Shown piece by piece: positions 17,551-26,246 of a stretch of 64,000 nt of DNA (positions are counted from its first letter, which is position 1; every line of letters begins with the position of its first letter). A model generated the notes under the pieces. It had not been told where the DNA came from, searched no databases, and saw only the letters and a program-made list of their open reading frames with translations. Location of the stretch: NCBI RefSeq assembly GCF_001428245.1, contig NZ_LMRV01000034.1, positions 1 through 64,000 on the forward strand. Direction: 5' to 3'. The position numbers were made by a program, and so were the translations under genes. This stretch comes from Paenibacillus sp. Soil522 (lineage in GTDB: Bacteria; Bacillota; Bacilli; Paenibacillales; Paenibacillaceae).

Positions 17551-18636
17551 TTAGGCAATCGAAAACATAAGGCCGAAATAACCGAACACAACAGTCAGAA
17601 TACCCATTAAAAAAGCAGGGATCAGCTTATTCGAGCGGTACATCCATATCACTCCGCCAGCCATCAGCACAGCTGCGGCAAGCATGAGTATGCTCTCCAT
17701 ATGCAGCGAAAATTGCAAGGCGATGTCGGTGCTGAAGCTGCCTTTGTAGACCGATGTGAAAAGCGGCGAAGGCGAGACGGTCTGCAGCGTTTCTTTCACG
17801 GTGTGCGGCGGTGTTTGTTGACCAAGCGCGCCGGTTGCCGCGAGCACGAGCAGCGCGATTATGCTTTCCGCTTGCAGCCATCGCCTCGGGTTGAAGGCAG
17901 GATTGCTTTTTGCCATTTTTTTATATAGGAAGCCGTTCGAGTAGGCAAACAGAAGCAAAGGCAAAATCAATAAATGCTTAATGAGGAGCATTTGCCCGTA
18001 GGGCAGCATCCAGGCGTTCACATATTCCGGCGTCGTGAACGACATAAGGACAAAGCCTGCTAGAAGCGTCACCAGCACGCAAGCAATCGCGACGGGTGAA
18101 AACCACCGCAGAAACGCTTCCCACTTGGCATTATCCTTGGAAAACCAGCTTACGACGAATAATATGCCGATCCATACGCTGACGGCGAGGAAATGGGAAG
18201 CATGCGTAACCAGTCCTCTAAACCCGTAAAGGGATGAAGCGTGACCGGCATAGCCTAGCCACACGATTAGCAAAAAAGTGACAAACAAAGCTACCTTAGG
18301 CATATGCTTGTCACCCCGGAACGCTTTAAGCCCGAGCAGAAAAGCAAGCCCTACAGCACCTATCGTAGTCCATAGCCAAGCTTTGCCGGTATTGATATCG
18401 AGCAGGATGCTCTTCAGAATAGAGCTGTATGTCATATCAAAGTCTTTGGAGAACACGATGGCGAGCTTATGGATAGGGACATATGACAGCACTGGAATTG
18501 CTATTACACATGCCAGCAGCAAGCCGCCCGGCACCTGAACGGAGGGCCTTTTGTCCTCCGGCACAAGCCGCAGCAGTAAAGAGCCCGCCAGAATAGCGAA
18601 GCAGACGTATAGAAGGCCTTCGCTGACGTATATCAT
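17551..18636 (-). CDS. copD: CopD-family copper resistance / export membrane protein
   Basis: The 361-residue protein has about eight or nine membrane helices, with the CopD core around residues 120-260 (GHASSLYGFRGLVTHASHFLAVSVWIG, LLIKHLLILPLLL). His residues in these helices are the likely copper or haem ligands. Its ATG overlaps the copC stop by one base (TAATG), so the two are coupled. Together they would handle copper at the membrane. CopC-CopD pairs in Gram-positives are often called YcnJ-like or copper uptake/resistance. The direction of transport is not established. Confidence 0.8.
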   Translation of the reverse strand: MIYVSEGLLYVCFAILAGSLLLRLVPEDKRPSVQVPGGLLLACVIAIPVLSYVPIHKLAIVFSKDFDMTYSSILKSILLDINTGKAWLWTTIGAVGLAFLLGLKAFRGDKHMPKVALFVTFLLIVWLGYAGHASSLYGFRGLVTHASHFLAVSVWIGILFVVSWFSKDNAKWEAFLRWFSPVAIACVLVTLLAGFVLMSFTTPEYVNAWMLPYGQMLLIKHLLILPLLLFAYSNGFLYKKMAKSNPAFNPRRWLQAESIIALLVLAATGALGQQTPPHTVKETLQTVSPSPLFTSVYKGSFSTDIALQFSLHMESILMLAAAVLMAGGVIWMYRSNKLIPAFLMGILTVVFGYFGLMFSIA

Positions 18637-19187
18637 TATTTGCGCCTCCGCAAGAACAATACGAGAGCAGCCGCTGCAATAATGACCCCGATAATTATAG
18701 CGGGCGTGTAGTTAGTCCCGGCTTGATCCGTTGCCGACTCCTTATTTTCTCCGCCTGCATCAACACTTGTTTCGGGCGAAGGCGAAGACGTCTCGGCTGT
18801 CGCTTCCGGTTCTGCCGATGGCTCGTTCGTCATGACGGGCGCTTCGACGGTAAAAGCGTAATCGCCTTCCACGGAATGGCCATCGGCACCGATAATGGCC
18901 CATTTTACAGTGTAAATGCCATTCGGCAGCGCGGCTGGAACCGTTCCGCTCATCGTCATCCCGTCAACTTCGACTGTCCCTTTTTCCATCTCCTCGCCGG
19001 CTGCATTCCATATTTTAAAATGACTAAGCTTCTCGATCTTTGTGTTAAAGGTCAGCTCAATACGCTCTGGCGGGACGGCAACCGTCGCATCCTGCGCCGG
19101 AACAGCGTTTTCTAGTTTGGAATGAGCCATTGCAACGCCCGGCACGAGCCACAAAGCTGCAAGGCAAATAAGCAATATCCGTTTCAT
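18636..19187 (-). CDS. copC: CopC-domain exported copper-binding protein, membrane-anchored
   Basis: The 183-residue protein has a signal peptide ending VAMA, so the mature N-terminus is HSKL, giving the N-terminal His that binds Cu(II) in CopC. The second ligand region GADGHSVEGDYAFTV is intact. A Ser/Glu/Pro-rich linker (about 118-150) and a C-terminal helix followed by RRRK anchor it to the membrane. It starts at ATG 19187 behind AGGAGGCTTAC and leads the two-gene copC-copD operon. Confidence 0.85.
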   Translation of the reverse strand: MKRILLICLAALWLVPGVAMAHSKLENAVPAQDATVAVPPERIELTFNTKIEKLSHFKIWNAAGEEMEKGTVEVDGMTMSGTVPAALPNGIYTVKWAIIGADGHSVEGDYAFTVEAPVMTNEPSAEPEATAETSSPSPETSVDAGGENKESATDQAGTNYTPAIIIGVIIAAAALVLFLRRRK

Positions 19188-19561
19188 TTGTAAGCCTCCT
19201 ACATATTATTGTGACAACCTGCATCTTAAGCTGATTGCATTATAACAGATTCCGTGAAGCGTTAGCTCGTCATTAAAGGCGTATTTCATAGCGCTTTATG
19301 AACATTTGTTGAAGGCTGACCTCTTCAGCTGTATAAAAAACGCGTGAAAAGGCTGGAATTCCGCGTATAAAGGCTAGCCTATGACGAATACACATAACTA
19401 CAGTCTTGAGTGAGGCTTAACTTGAGACGTCACCATATGACGCGGCGGCCCTGCATCCTGGAGAGCTCTTACATTACACAAAGATCGCCGTATCTTTGTT
19501 CCAAAGGAGGTGCGCCTGTCATCGCATTTGGCTTGCCAATATTGCGGAGGACAGGAAATCG
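19188..19561 (+). promoter_or_regulatory. Candidate structured leader of the CorC-like gene
   Basis: This 374-bp divergent gap contains, on the plus strand, GTGAGGCT (about 19410), GAGA, a CGTCA/TGACG hairpin (about 19428-19442) and GGCGGCCCTGC. The order faintly recalls the M-box magnesium riboswitch (GUGAGGCU ... GGAGA ... GCUGCC). A further CAAAGAT/ATCTTTG hairpin ends shortly before an AAAGGAGGTG sequence at 19503-19512. The match is partial, so this is only a candidate. TATAAT on the minus strand at 19239-19244 may be the copC -10 box. Confidence 0.25.
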
Positions 19562-20902
19562 TTGAATGACCCATTACCGATTAGTTTGTCCCTTGCACTC
19601 ATTCTGTTTTTAGTATTTATGAACGGATTTTTTGTTGCAGCCGAGTTTGCGATGGTGAAGGCTAGAGGAAGCCGAATTGATACGCTCGCCTCCGATGGAC
19701 ATTCGCGGGCAAAGCTCGCTTCTCATGTGACAGGCAATCTGGACGCCTATTTGTCAGCTTGCCAGCTGGGCATTACGCTCGCCTCGCTTGGACTTGGCTG
19801 GATCGGCGAGCCGGCCATCTCCAATATGATCGAGCCGTTGTTTGGCTATATAGGTGTTCGTAACGAGGTGTTCATTCATACGCTCTCCTTCATTCTCGCC
19901 TTTTCCTTTATTACGCTGCTTCATATCGTACTGGGAGAATTAGCGCCCAAGACTGTAGCAATCCGCAAGGCCGAATCGATTACGCTGTTAACGGCAGGGC
20001 CGCTCGTTTATTTCTATAAGCTTATGTACCCCTTCATTTGGGTGCTGAACGGAATGGCGAATCAGCTTCTCAAACGAATCGGAATCGAGCCTGCGAACGA
20101 GAAGGACTCCGCGCACACCGAGGACGAAATTCGGATATTGATGAAGGAAAGCCACAAAAACGGACTAATTGATAACACAGAGCTTACGCTCGTAGATAAT
20201 ATTTTTGATTTTACCGAAACGAATGCCCGTGAAATTATGATTCCCCGGACGGAAATGATTTGTCTAAATACGAGCCATACCCTCGCTGACAATAAAAGAC
20301 TCGCACTGGAGCAAATGCTAACGCGTTATCCGGTTTGCGAGAACGACAAGGACAATATTATCGGCTTTGTTCATATTAAGGATTTGCTGAAGGATACGAC
20401 GCTAAGCCTCCATGATATTAGGCAGATTACAAGGCCGATTACGACCGTGCCCGAGTCCATGCAAATCAGCACGCTGCTGAAGCTGATGCAGAAGCGGAAA
20501 TCACAAATCGCCATTTTGATCGACGAGTACGGCGGCACTTCGGGCTTAGTAACGTTAGAGGACATCATGGAGGAAATTGTGGGCGAAATTCAAGACGAAT
20601 TTGATGAGGAACGAGAGCATCTTGAAAAAAAGGACGACGATACCTACTCGGTCAGCGGCCTTATGCTAATCGAGGAAGTGAACAGCTTCTTCGGTCTTGA
20701 TATTGAGACGGACGATTACGATACGATCGGAGGCTGGATTTATTCCAAAATTGAAATTCCCCCCGTCAATAACCAACGTGTCGATTACGCGGGCGAGTTT
20801 GAATTCATAATCGAAGAGATGGACCATTTACGCATCTCCCGGCTAATCATACGCAGAATTGGAGAACGGACTGAAAGGCATGACGGTCAATATCTAGGTT
20901 GA
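19562..20902 (+). CDS. CNNM/CorC-family membrane protein with CBS domains (hemolysin-C-like)
   Basis: The 446-residue protein has an N-terminal DUF21/CNNM domain of four helices (residues 5-190, with NGFFVAAEFAMVKAR and VLGELAPKTVAIRKAE), a tandem CBS pair (REIMIPRTEM to TLEDIMEEIVGEIQDEFD) and a C-terminal CorC_HlyC domain. Relatives take part in magnesium or cobalt homeostasis. 'Hemolysin' is a historic label. I prefer TTG 19562 (preceded by AGGAAA) because it starts the protein right before the first helix. The 22 extra codons back to 19496 are non-hydrophobic and lie within the putative leader. Confidence 0.85.
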   Translation: MNDPLPISLSLALILFLVFMNGFFVAAEFAMVKARGSRIDTLASDGHSRAKLASHVTGNLDAYLSACQLGITLASLGLGWIGEPAISNMIEPLFGYIGVRNEVFIHTLSFILAFSFITLLHIVLGELAPKTVAIRKAESITLLTAGPLVYFYKLMYPFIWVLNGMANQLLKRIGIEPANEKDSAHTEDEIRILMKESHKNGLIDNTELTLVDNIFDFTETNAREIMIPRTEMICLNTSHTLADNKRLALEQMLTRYPVCENDKDNIIGFVHIKDLLKDTTLSLHDIRQITRPITTVPESMQISTLLKLMQKRKSQIAILIDEYGGTSGLVTLEDIMEEIVGEIQDEFDEEREHLEKKDDDTYSVSGLMLIEEVNSFFGLDIETDDYDTIGGWIYSKIEIPPVNNQRVDYAGEFEFIIEEMDHLRISRLIIRRIGERTERHDGQYLG

Positions 20903-20923
20903 AAATAGAAACTTTGAAAAAGA

Positions 20924-20972
20924 AACAAGGCTGCTCTCACGCATCGGATGGACGCGTTAAGGCAGCCTTGTT
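20924..20972. terminator. Convergent terminator between CorC-like gene and mnmA
   Basis: An 11-bp perfect stem AACAAGGCTGC / GCAGCCTTGTT encloses a 27-nt loop. T and A rich flanks suit both converging genes. Confidence 0.7.
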
Positions 20973-20992
20973 ACGCAGCTCGCTTATTAGGC

Positions 20993-22150
<1,158 letters not shown>

Positions 22151-22323
22151 CTATTATTGTAACATAGGCTGAAAACTTTTTCATGGAGATGTATACCTTT
22201 TTGCACACGATGCTTGTGTGATATGTTAACATATAAGTGAAATGGGAATACAGAGGTTTATAGAGCTAATAAATGCAGCAATTTCATTATTCAAATATAA
22301 CAACTTATAAAAGAGGTGCCACT

Positions 22324-22743
22324 TTGAAAATATCGACGAAAGGCCGTTATGGCTTAACTATTATGATGGAGCTTGCGGCTAAATTTGGTGAAGGTCCGAC
22401 TTCGCTCAAAAGCATTGCTGAACGAAATCAGCTTTCCGAGCACTATTTGGAGCAATTAGTAGCGCCTCTGCGTAACGCAGGTCTTGTGAAGAGCATTCGG
22501 GGCGCTTATGGCGGCTATGTTTTATCCAAGGATCCGGAAACGATCACATCGGGGGACATTATCCGTATTCTTGAGGGCCCGATTTCTCCTGTTGACTTTA
22601 CGGAAGAGGATGATCCTGCTAAACGCCAATTGTGGCTGCGAATCCGCGACAGCATCGCGGAAGTGCTTGATTCGACGACGCTCTCTGACCTCATCAACTT
22701 TGAGGATGAAGGCAAACCTGACAGTTATATGTTCTACATTTAA
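22324..22743 (+). CDS. cymR: Rrf2-family regulator CymR
   Basis: CymR is the master repressor of cysteine metabolism and binds DNA together with CysK. The 139-residue protein is very close to B. subtilis CymR as I remember it: KISTKGRYGLTIMMELA at the N-terminus, SEHYLEQLVAPLRNAGLVKS (winged helix) and a YMFYI C-terminus. It lacks the Cys triad of Fe-S Rrf2 proteins such as IscR. TTG 22324 is chosen because AGAGGTG lies 7 nt upstream. The alternative ATG 22273 lacks a site. The desulfurase follows after 13 bp. Confidence 0.93.
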   Translation: MKISTKGRYGLTIMMELAAKFGEGPTSLKSIAERNQLSEHYLEQLVAPLRNAGLVKSIRGAYGGYVLSKDPETITSGDIIRILEGPISPVDFTEEDDPAKRQLWLRIRDSIAEVLDSTTLSDLINFEDEGKPDSYMFYI

Positions 22744-22756
22744 AGGAAGCTGACTT

Positions 22757-23911
22757 ATGAAAACATACTACTTTGATCATGCTGCCACTACGCCTTTACA
22801 TCCTGACGTCGCGAAAGCGATGCTCGAGATTATGCAGGGGCCTGGCGGCAATTCGTCCAGCATGCATGCTTACGGAAGAGCTGCCAAGCAGCAGCTTAAC
22901 CGTTCGCGCGATTCTGTTTCTGCTGCCCTAGGCTGCAAGCCGGCAGAATTGTTGTTTACTTCCGGCGGAACCGAAAGCGATAACGCGGCGTTGACCGGTG
23001 CTGCCAGAGCACAGCGCAAAAGGGGTAAAACACATATCATCACATCAGCGGGCGAGCATCATGCCGTTCTACATACATGCGAATGGCTTGCCAAGGAAGA
23101 GGGCTTCAACGTAACGGTGCTGCCTATAGACAGCAATGGACGAACGTCGCCTGAGCTTGTTCAAGCTGCAATGACGCCGGAAACGGGGCTCATTAGCATT
23201 ATGCATGGAAATAACGAGATTGGTACGCTGCAGCCTGTCGAAGAAATCGGGCAAATCGCTAAGGCGAGCGGCGCGATTTTTCATGTCGATGCCGTTCAAA
23301 CCTTAGGCTGGATCCGATATCGGCTCAGTGAGCTTCCCGTTGATTTGATGAGCTTCTCCGCACATAAGATCAACGGCCCGCAAGGAGTTGGCGCGTTATA
23401 CGTGGCTAACGGGACGCCGCTCGAAGCGATTCAGCATGGCGGCTCTCAGGAGAGAAAGCGCCGTGCGGGAACGGAAAATATCGCCGGCATTGCCGGATTT
23501 GCGGCAGCAGTTGACATTTGTGTGAACGAGCTGAAAAATAAGCAACTTTTTATGGACAAGCTTCGTAAGAGATGGATAGAAATGCTGCAAACGCATGTTG
23601 ATGTGCCTATCGTTATCAATGGCAGCGAGCGGCAGTATTTACCGCATATCGTAAATATCAGCTTTATCGGGATTGATACGGAAACGATGCTGATGAACCT
23701 GGATATGGAAGGGATCGCGGCAGCAAGCGGCTCAGCCTGTACTTCCGGGGCGCTTGAGCGCTCGCATGTGTTGCGCGCTATGGATCTGCCGCAGGAACAA
23801 ATTCAATCCGCTGTAAGATTTAGCTTCGGTTTGGGGAATACTTTGGAGGAATTAGAAGATGCCGCACAAAAAGTTGGAACACTCGTGAGGCGTATTCGTA
23901 ATAACTACTAG
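22757..23911 (+). CDS. iscS: Cysteine desulfurase (IscS/NifS-like, YrvO type)
   Basis: This PLP enzyme releases sulfur from cysteine. The PLP lysine is in SFSAHKINGPQG, the sulfur-carrying Cys in SGSACTSG, and the substrate-binding HAATTP lies at the N-terminus. The 384 residues fit the class I desulfurase length. Its position behind cymR, next to mnmA, matches B. subtilis yrvO, which feeds MnmA directly. The role in tRNA thiolation is inferred from this context. Confidence 0.93.
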   Translation: MKTYYFDHAATTPLHPDVAKAMLEIMQGPGGNSSSMHAYGRAAKQQLNRSRDSVSAALGCKPAELLFTSGGTESDNAALTGAARAQRKRGKTHIITSAGEHHAVLHTCEWLAKEEGFNVTVLPIDSNGRTSPELVQAAMTPETGLISIMHGNNEIGTLQPVEEIGQIAKASGAIFHVDAVQTLGWIRYRLSELPVDLMSFSAHKINGPQGVGALYVANGTPLEAIQHGGSQERKRRAGTENIAGIAGFAAAVDICVNELKNKQLFMDKLRKRWIEMLQTHVDVPIVINGSERQYLPHIVNISFIGIDTETMLMNLDMEGIAAASGSACTSGALERSHVLRAMDLPQEQIQSAVRFSFGLGNTLEELEDAAQKVGTLVRRIRNNY

Positions 23912-23922
23912 GAGGCCTCTTC

Positions 23923-24474
23923 CTGAGCGTAATTAAACTTCAACAGCTTATTGGTCTTCCCGTTATCGTGATCCACTCCGGGAAGCTAGTCGGAACAGTC
24001 AAGGATGCATGGTTCGATGAGCATTGGCTTCTTAGAGGCCTAATACTCGATTGTGCTAAGTGGTTTGCTTCATCCGTGAAAACAGTGGAGTGGTCTCACG
24101 TGTTATCCTGCGGCGAGGACACCGTTATTATAGCAAGCGAAGCTGCGATTGTTCGGATGAAATCGAAACGATTGCTGCGTTCTTTTTACACAGGATTAGT
24201 GAAAATAAAGGATATGCCCATCGTAACTGTCCAAGGTTTGCAACTTGGCCGTGTATCGGATGTTTATTTTTACCCAAAACAGGGTACACAAATAATAGGA
24301 TACGAGCTTACGGACGGTTTTGTTTCGGATCTGATGGAAGGGCGCAAATGGCTGAAGGCGCCGAGTGATCCGGATAGTGTGTTACTCGGGGAAGACGCGA
24401 TTATTGTTCCTGCTGTCAGTGAAGCGGAATTGGAGCCTGTCGCAGCTTCCAATTTCAAGGATAGGGAGAAATGA
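23923..24474 (+). CDS. PRC-barrel domain protein (YrrD-like), probable CTG start
   Basis: Two PRC-barrel-like halves are visible (IKLQQLIGLPVIVIHSGKLVGTV and IKDMPIVTVQGLQLGRVSDVYF). The first strand is complete only if translation starts upstream of GTG 23968. The codons back to the preceding gene contain no ATG, GTG or TTG, but CTG 23923 sits 7 nt after a perfect AGGAGG (23910-23915) that overlaps the iscS stop. I therefore call 183 residues from CTG. The function is unknown. PRC barrels often bind RNA or other proteins, and B. subtilis has a PRC-barrel gene, yrrD, in this region. Confidence 0.75.
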   Translation: MSVIKLQQLIGLPVIVIHSGKLVGTVKDAWFDEHWLLRGLILDCAKWFASSVKTVEWSHVLSCGEDTVIIASEAAIVRMKSKRLLRSFYTGLVKIKDMPIVTVQGLQLGRVSDVYFYPKQGTQIIGYELTDGFVSDLMEGRKWLKAPSDPDSVLLGEDAIIVPAVSEAELEPVAASNFKDREK

Positions 24475-24477
24475 AAG

Positions 24478-24675
24478 ATGATGAGATGTCCGAACTGTAA
24501 TTCGAAAGATATCGGAAAGATCGGTTCCCACCAGTTTTATTGCTGGGGCTGCTTCATTGAACTGACGGTTAACGGCGACAAAATGTCGGTTTACCAAGTG
24601 GAAGAGGATGGCACGTTAAGCTCGCTCGACGACTTGTTCTTTGAAGAGGAATTACCGCAGATACACGCCAACTGA
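24478..24675 (+). CDS. Small zinc-ribbon protein
   Basis: The 65-residue protein opens with MRCPNCNSKDIGKIG and continues with YCWGCFIEL, giving CxxC...CxxC, a classical zinc ribbon. The C-terminal half is acidic (EEDGTLSSLDDLFFEEE). It starts 3 nt after the PRC-barrel gene and is probably co-transcribed with it. The partner is unknown. Confidence 0.75.
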   Translation: MMRCPNCNSKDIGKIGSHQFYCWGCFIELTVNGDKMSVYQVEEDGTLSSLDDLFFEEELPQIHAN

Positions 24676-24701
24676 TGTGATTTGCATAAAAAGGAATATC
24701 G

Positions 24702-24728
24702 AAAAACGGTCTTTGGCCGTTTTTTTTG
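24702..24728 (+). terminator. Terminator after the zinc-ribbon gene
   Basis: AAAAACGG pairs with CCGTTTTT around a 7-nt loop and runs into eight or more T. Confidence 0.85.
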
Positions 24729-24827
24729 TTGTTCGAGGATGATATTCACCGCTTGTACATATACTGAACTAGTTCCGCTTATCCTATTTACGGCAGGCTG
24801 GAATAAGAAAGTTCGGGGGTGAGGGCG

Positions 24828-25898
24828 GTGGAACGATTCACCAAAAACCGTCTGTTTGTTTGGATGATTTATATGATATTAGGCTTGCTCGCCATTTATC
24901 TGATGCTGCTAATAAAACCTTTAATCGTTAACGTTTACGATTTTTTGAAATCCGTGCTTGCTCCCTTCATCATCGCGATGATTATATCCTATGTTCTGAA
25001 TCCGATTGTTACGCTGCTTCATGACCGTAAAGTGCCAAGAACGATCGCCGTGCTTCTTATTTATGCAGTGTTTTGCGCGGTCATAACGGTACTGCTCGTT
25101 AATTTAATTCCGATGTTCATCAGTCAGGTGCAGGAATTGAACCGTCATGCGCCGGAGCTGTCGATGCGCGCCCAAAATATCGTAACCGACATAAACAATA
25201 CTTCGTTTTTGCCGGAGAGCATTCGTAACGGCGTGAATAAATCGTTGATGCATATGGAGAAGAAGCTATCGGATAGCCTGTTTAATTTTGTGAATAATAT
25301 CGGGTCGATGGTGAATGTCATATTTATCACATTCATTATTCCGTTTCTCGCTTTCTATATCTTAAAAGATTTTGACGTGTTTGAACGGACCATTATTACT
25401 TACGTGCCCAAAACGCATCGTAAAAACACAGTCAGGCTGTTAAAGGATATTGATACTGCTCTCGGCAGTTATATTCGCGGTCAATTTTTAGTCTGCGTTA
25501 TCGTGGGAGTGCTTGCGTATTTCGGATACTTATTTATTGGAATGCCCTATGCCTTGCTTCTCGCGGGGATCGTTGCCATTACGAATGTTATTCCATACTT
25601 AGGGCCGTTTTTTGGGGCTGCTCCCGCGCTGCTGATGGCTTCTACCGTATCCTTAAAAATGGTTATCCTTGTTGGGATCGTAAATACAGTATGCCAAATA
25701 CTTGAAGGAAACGTCATTTCTCCTCAGGTTGTAGGACGGACGCTTCATATGCATCCCTTGTCGATTATTTTTGCCTTGCTTGTCGGCGGTGAAATTGCGG
25801 GTATCGTTGGCATGATTTTAGCCGTTCCCATCTTTGCCGCTTGCAAAGTCATTATTCAGCATATGTTTGCTTATTACGTGCGGCGAAAGATTATTTGA
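24828..25898 (+). CDS. AI-2E family transporter (YrrI-like permease)
   Basis: The 356-residue protein has about eight helices, a soluble loop near 95-165, and the C-terminal AI-2E motif region IPYLGPFFGAAPALL and PLSIIFALLVGGEIAGIVGMILAVP. The family includes Na+/H+ antiporters and putative exporters, and the AI-2 link is weak. GTG 24828 follows GGGGGTGA, while GTG 24819 is an alternative. It lies just upstream of alaS, as yrrI does in B. subtilis. Its stop codon is inside the -35 box of the alaS promoter. Confidence 0.85.
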   Translation: MERFTKNRLFVWMIYMILGLLAIYLMLLIKPLIVNVYDFLKSVLAPFIIAMIISYVLNPIVTLLHDRKVPRTIAVLLIYAVFCAVITVLLVNLIPMFISQVQELNRHAPELSMRAQNIVTDINNTSFLPESIRNGVNKSLMHMEKKLSDSLFNFVNNIGSMVNVIFITFIIPFLAFYILKDFDVFERTIITYVPKTHRKNTVRLLKDIDTALGSYIRGQFLVCVIVGVLAYFGYLFIGMPYALLLAGIVAITNVIPYLGPFFGAAPALLMASTVSLKMVILVGIVNTVCQILEGNVISPQVVGRTLHMHPLSIIFALLVGGEIAGIVGMILAVPIFAACKVIIQHMFAYYVRRKII

Positions 25899-25923
25899 CA
25901 GGCGTAAGGGGTGTAGCTATAAT
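25895..25923 (+). promoter_or_regulatory. Consensus sigma-A promoter of alaS
   Basis: TTGACA (25895-25900), a 17-bp spacer and TATAAT (25918-25923) match the consensus exactly. The -35 box overlaps the stop codon of the preceding gene. Confidence 0.85.
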
Positions 25924-25929
25924 TTTTAA

Positions 25930-26216
25930 TTAATCAAGTGTTTATCATATTTGGATAAAACGTTGACGAAATGAAGTACGTCATAGCCCGTTAGCCAGAG
26001 AGAAAGCTTCTTCGCTATAGGTTCCTTATGGAGCTTTTCAGCGTTGGTTGAGAAAGCTTTTATAACGAAGAGTGGCCGAAAGCTCTTTTCGGAGTGTGAA
26101 AGAACTTCACCGGGTGGACCCGTTATCGTCCAATGAAGGCGATTGCGCATGCTGTGCAATAACCAGGGTGGTACCGCGAATCTATTCGTCCCTGTCTATG
26201 ACAGGGGCGTTTTTTG
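25930..26216 (+). promoter_or_regulatory. T-box leader of alaS
   Basis: The leader carries AGAGAG at about 25998, the T-box core CAGGGTGGTACCGCG at 26164-26178, and a terminator CCCTGTC/GACAGGG with T6 ending near 26216. Uncharged tRNA-Ala should favour the antiterminator. I did not assign the specifier triplet with confidence. No ORF is supported in this 348-bp gap. Confidence 0.92.
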
Positions 26217-26246
26217 TGTTTTATCAATTAAAGGGGGCTTATATGA

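Noticed and set aside
24819..25898. Reading the AI-2E family genes as quorum-sensing exporters
   Set aside because: The family name is historic; relatives are mostly Na+/H+ antiporters or uncharacterised permeases and no lsr or luxS gene is present.
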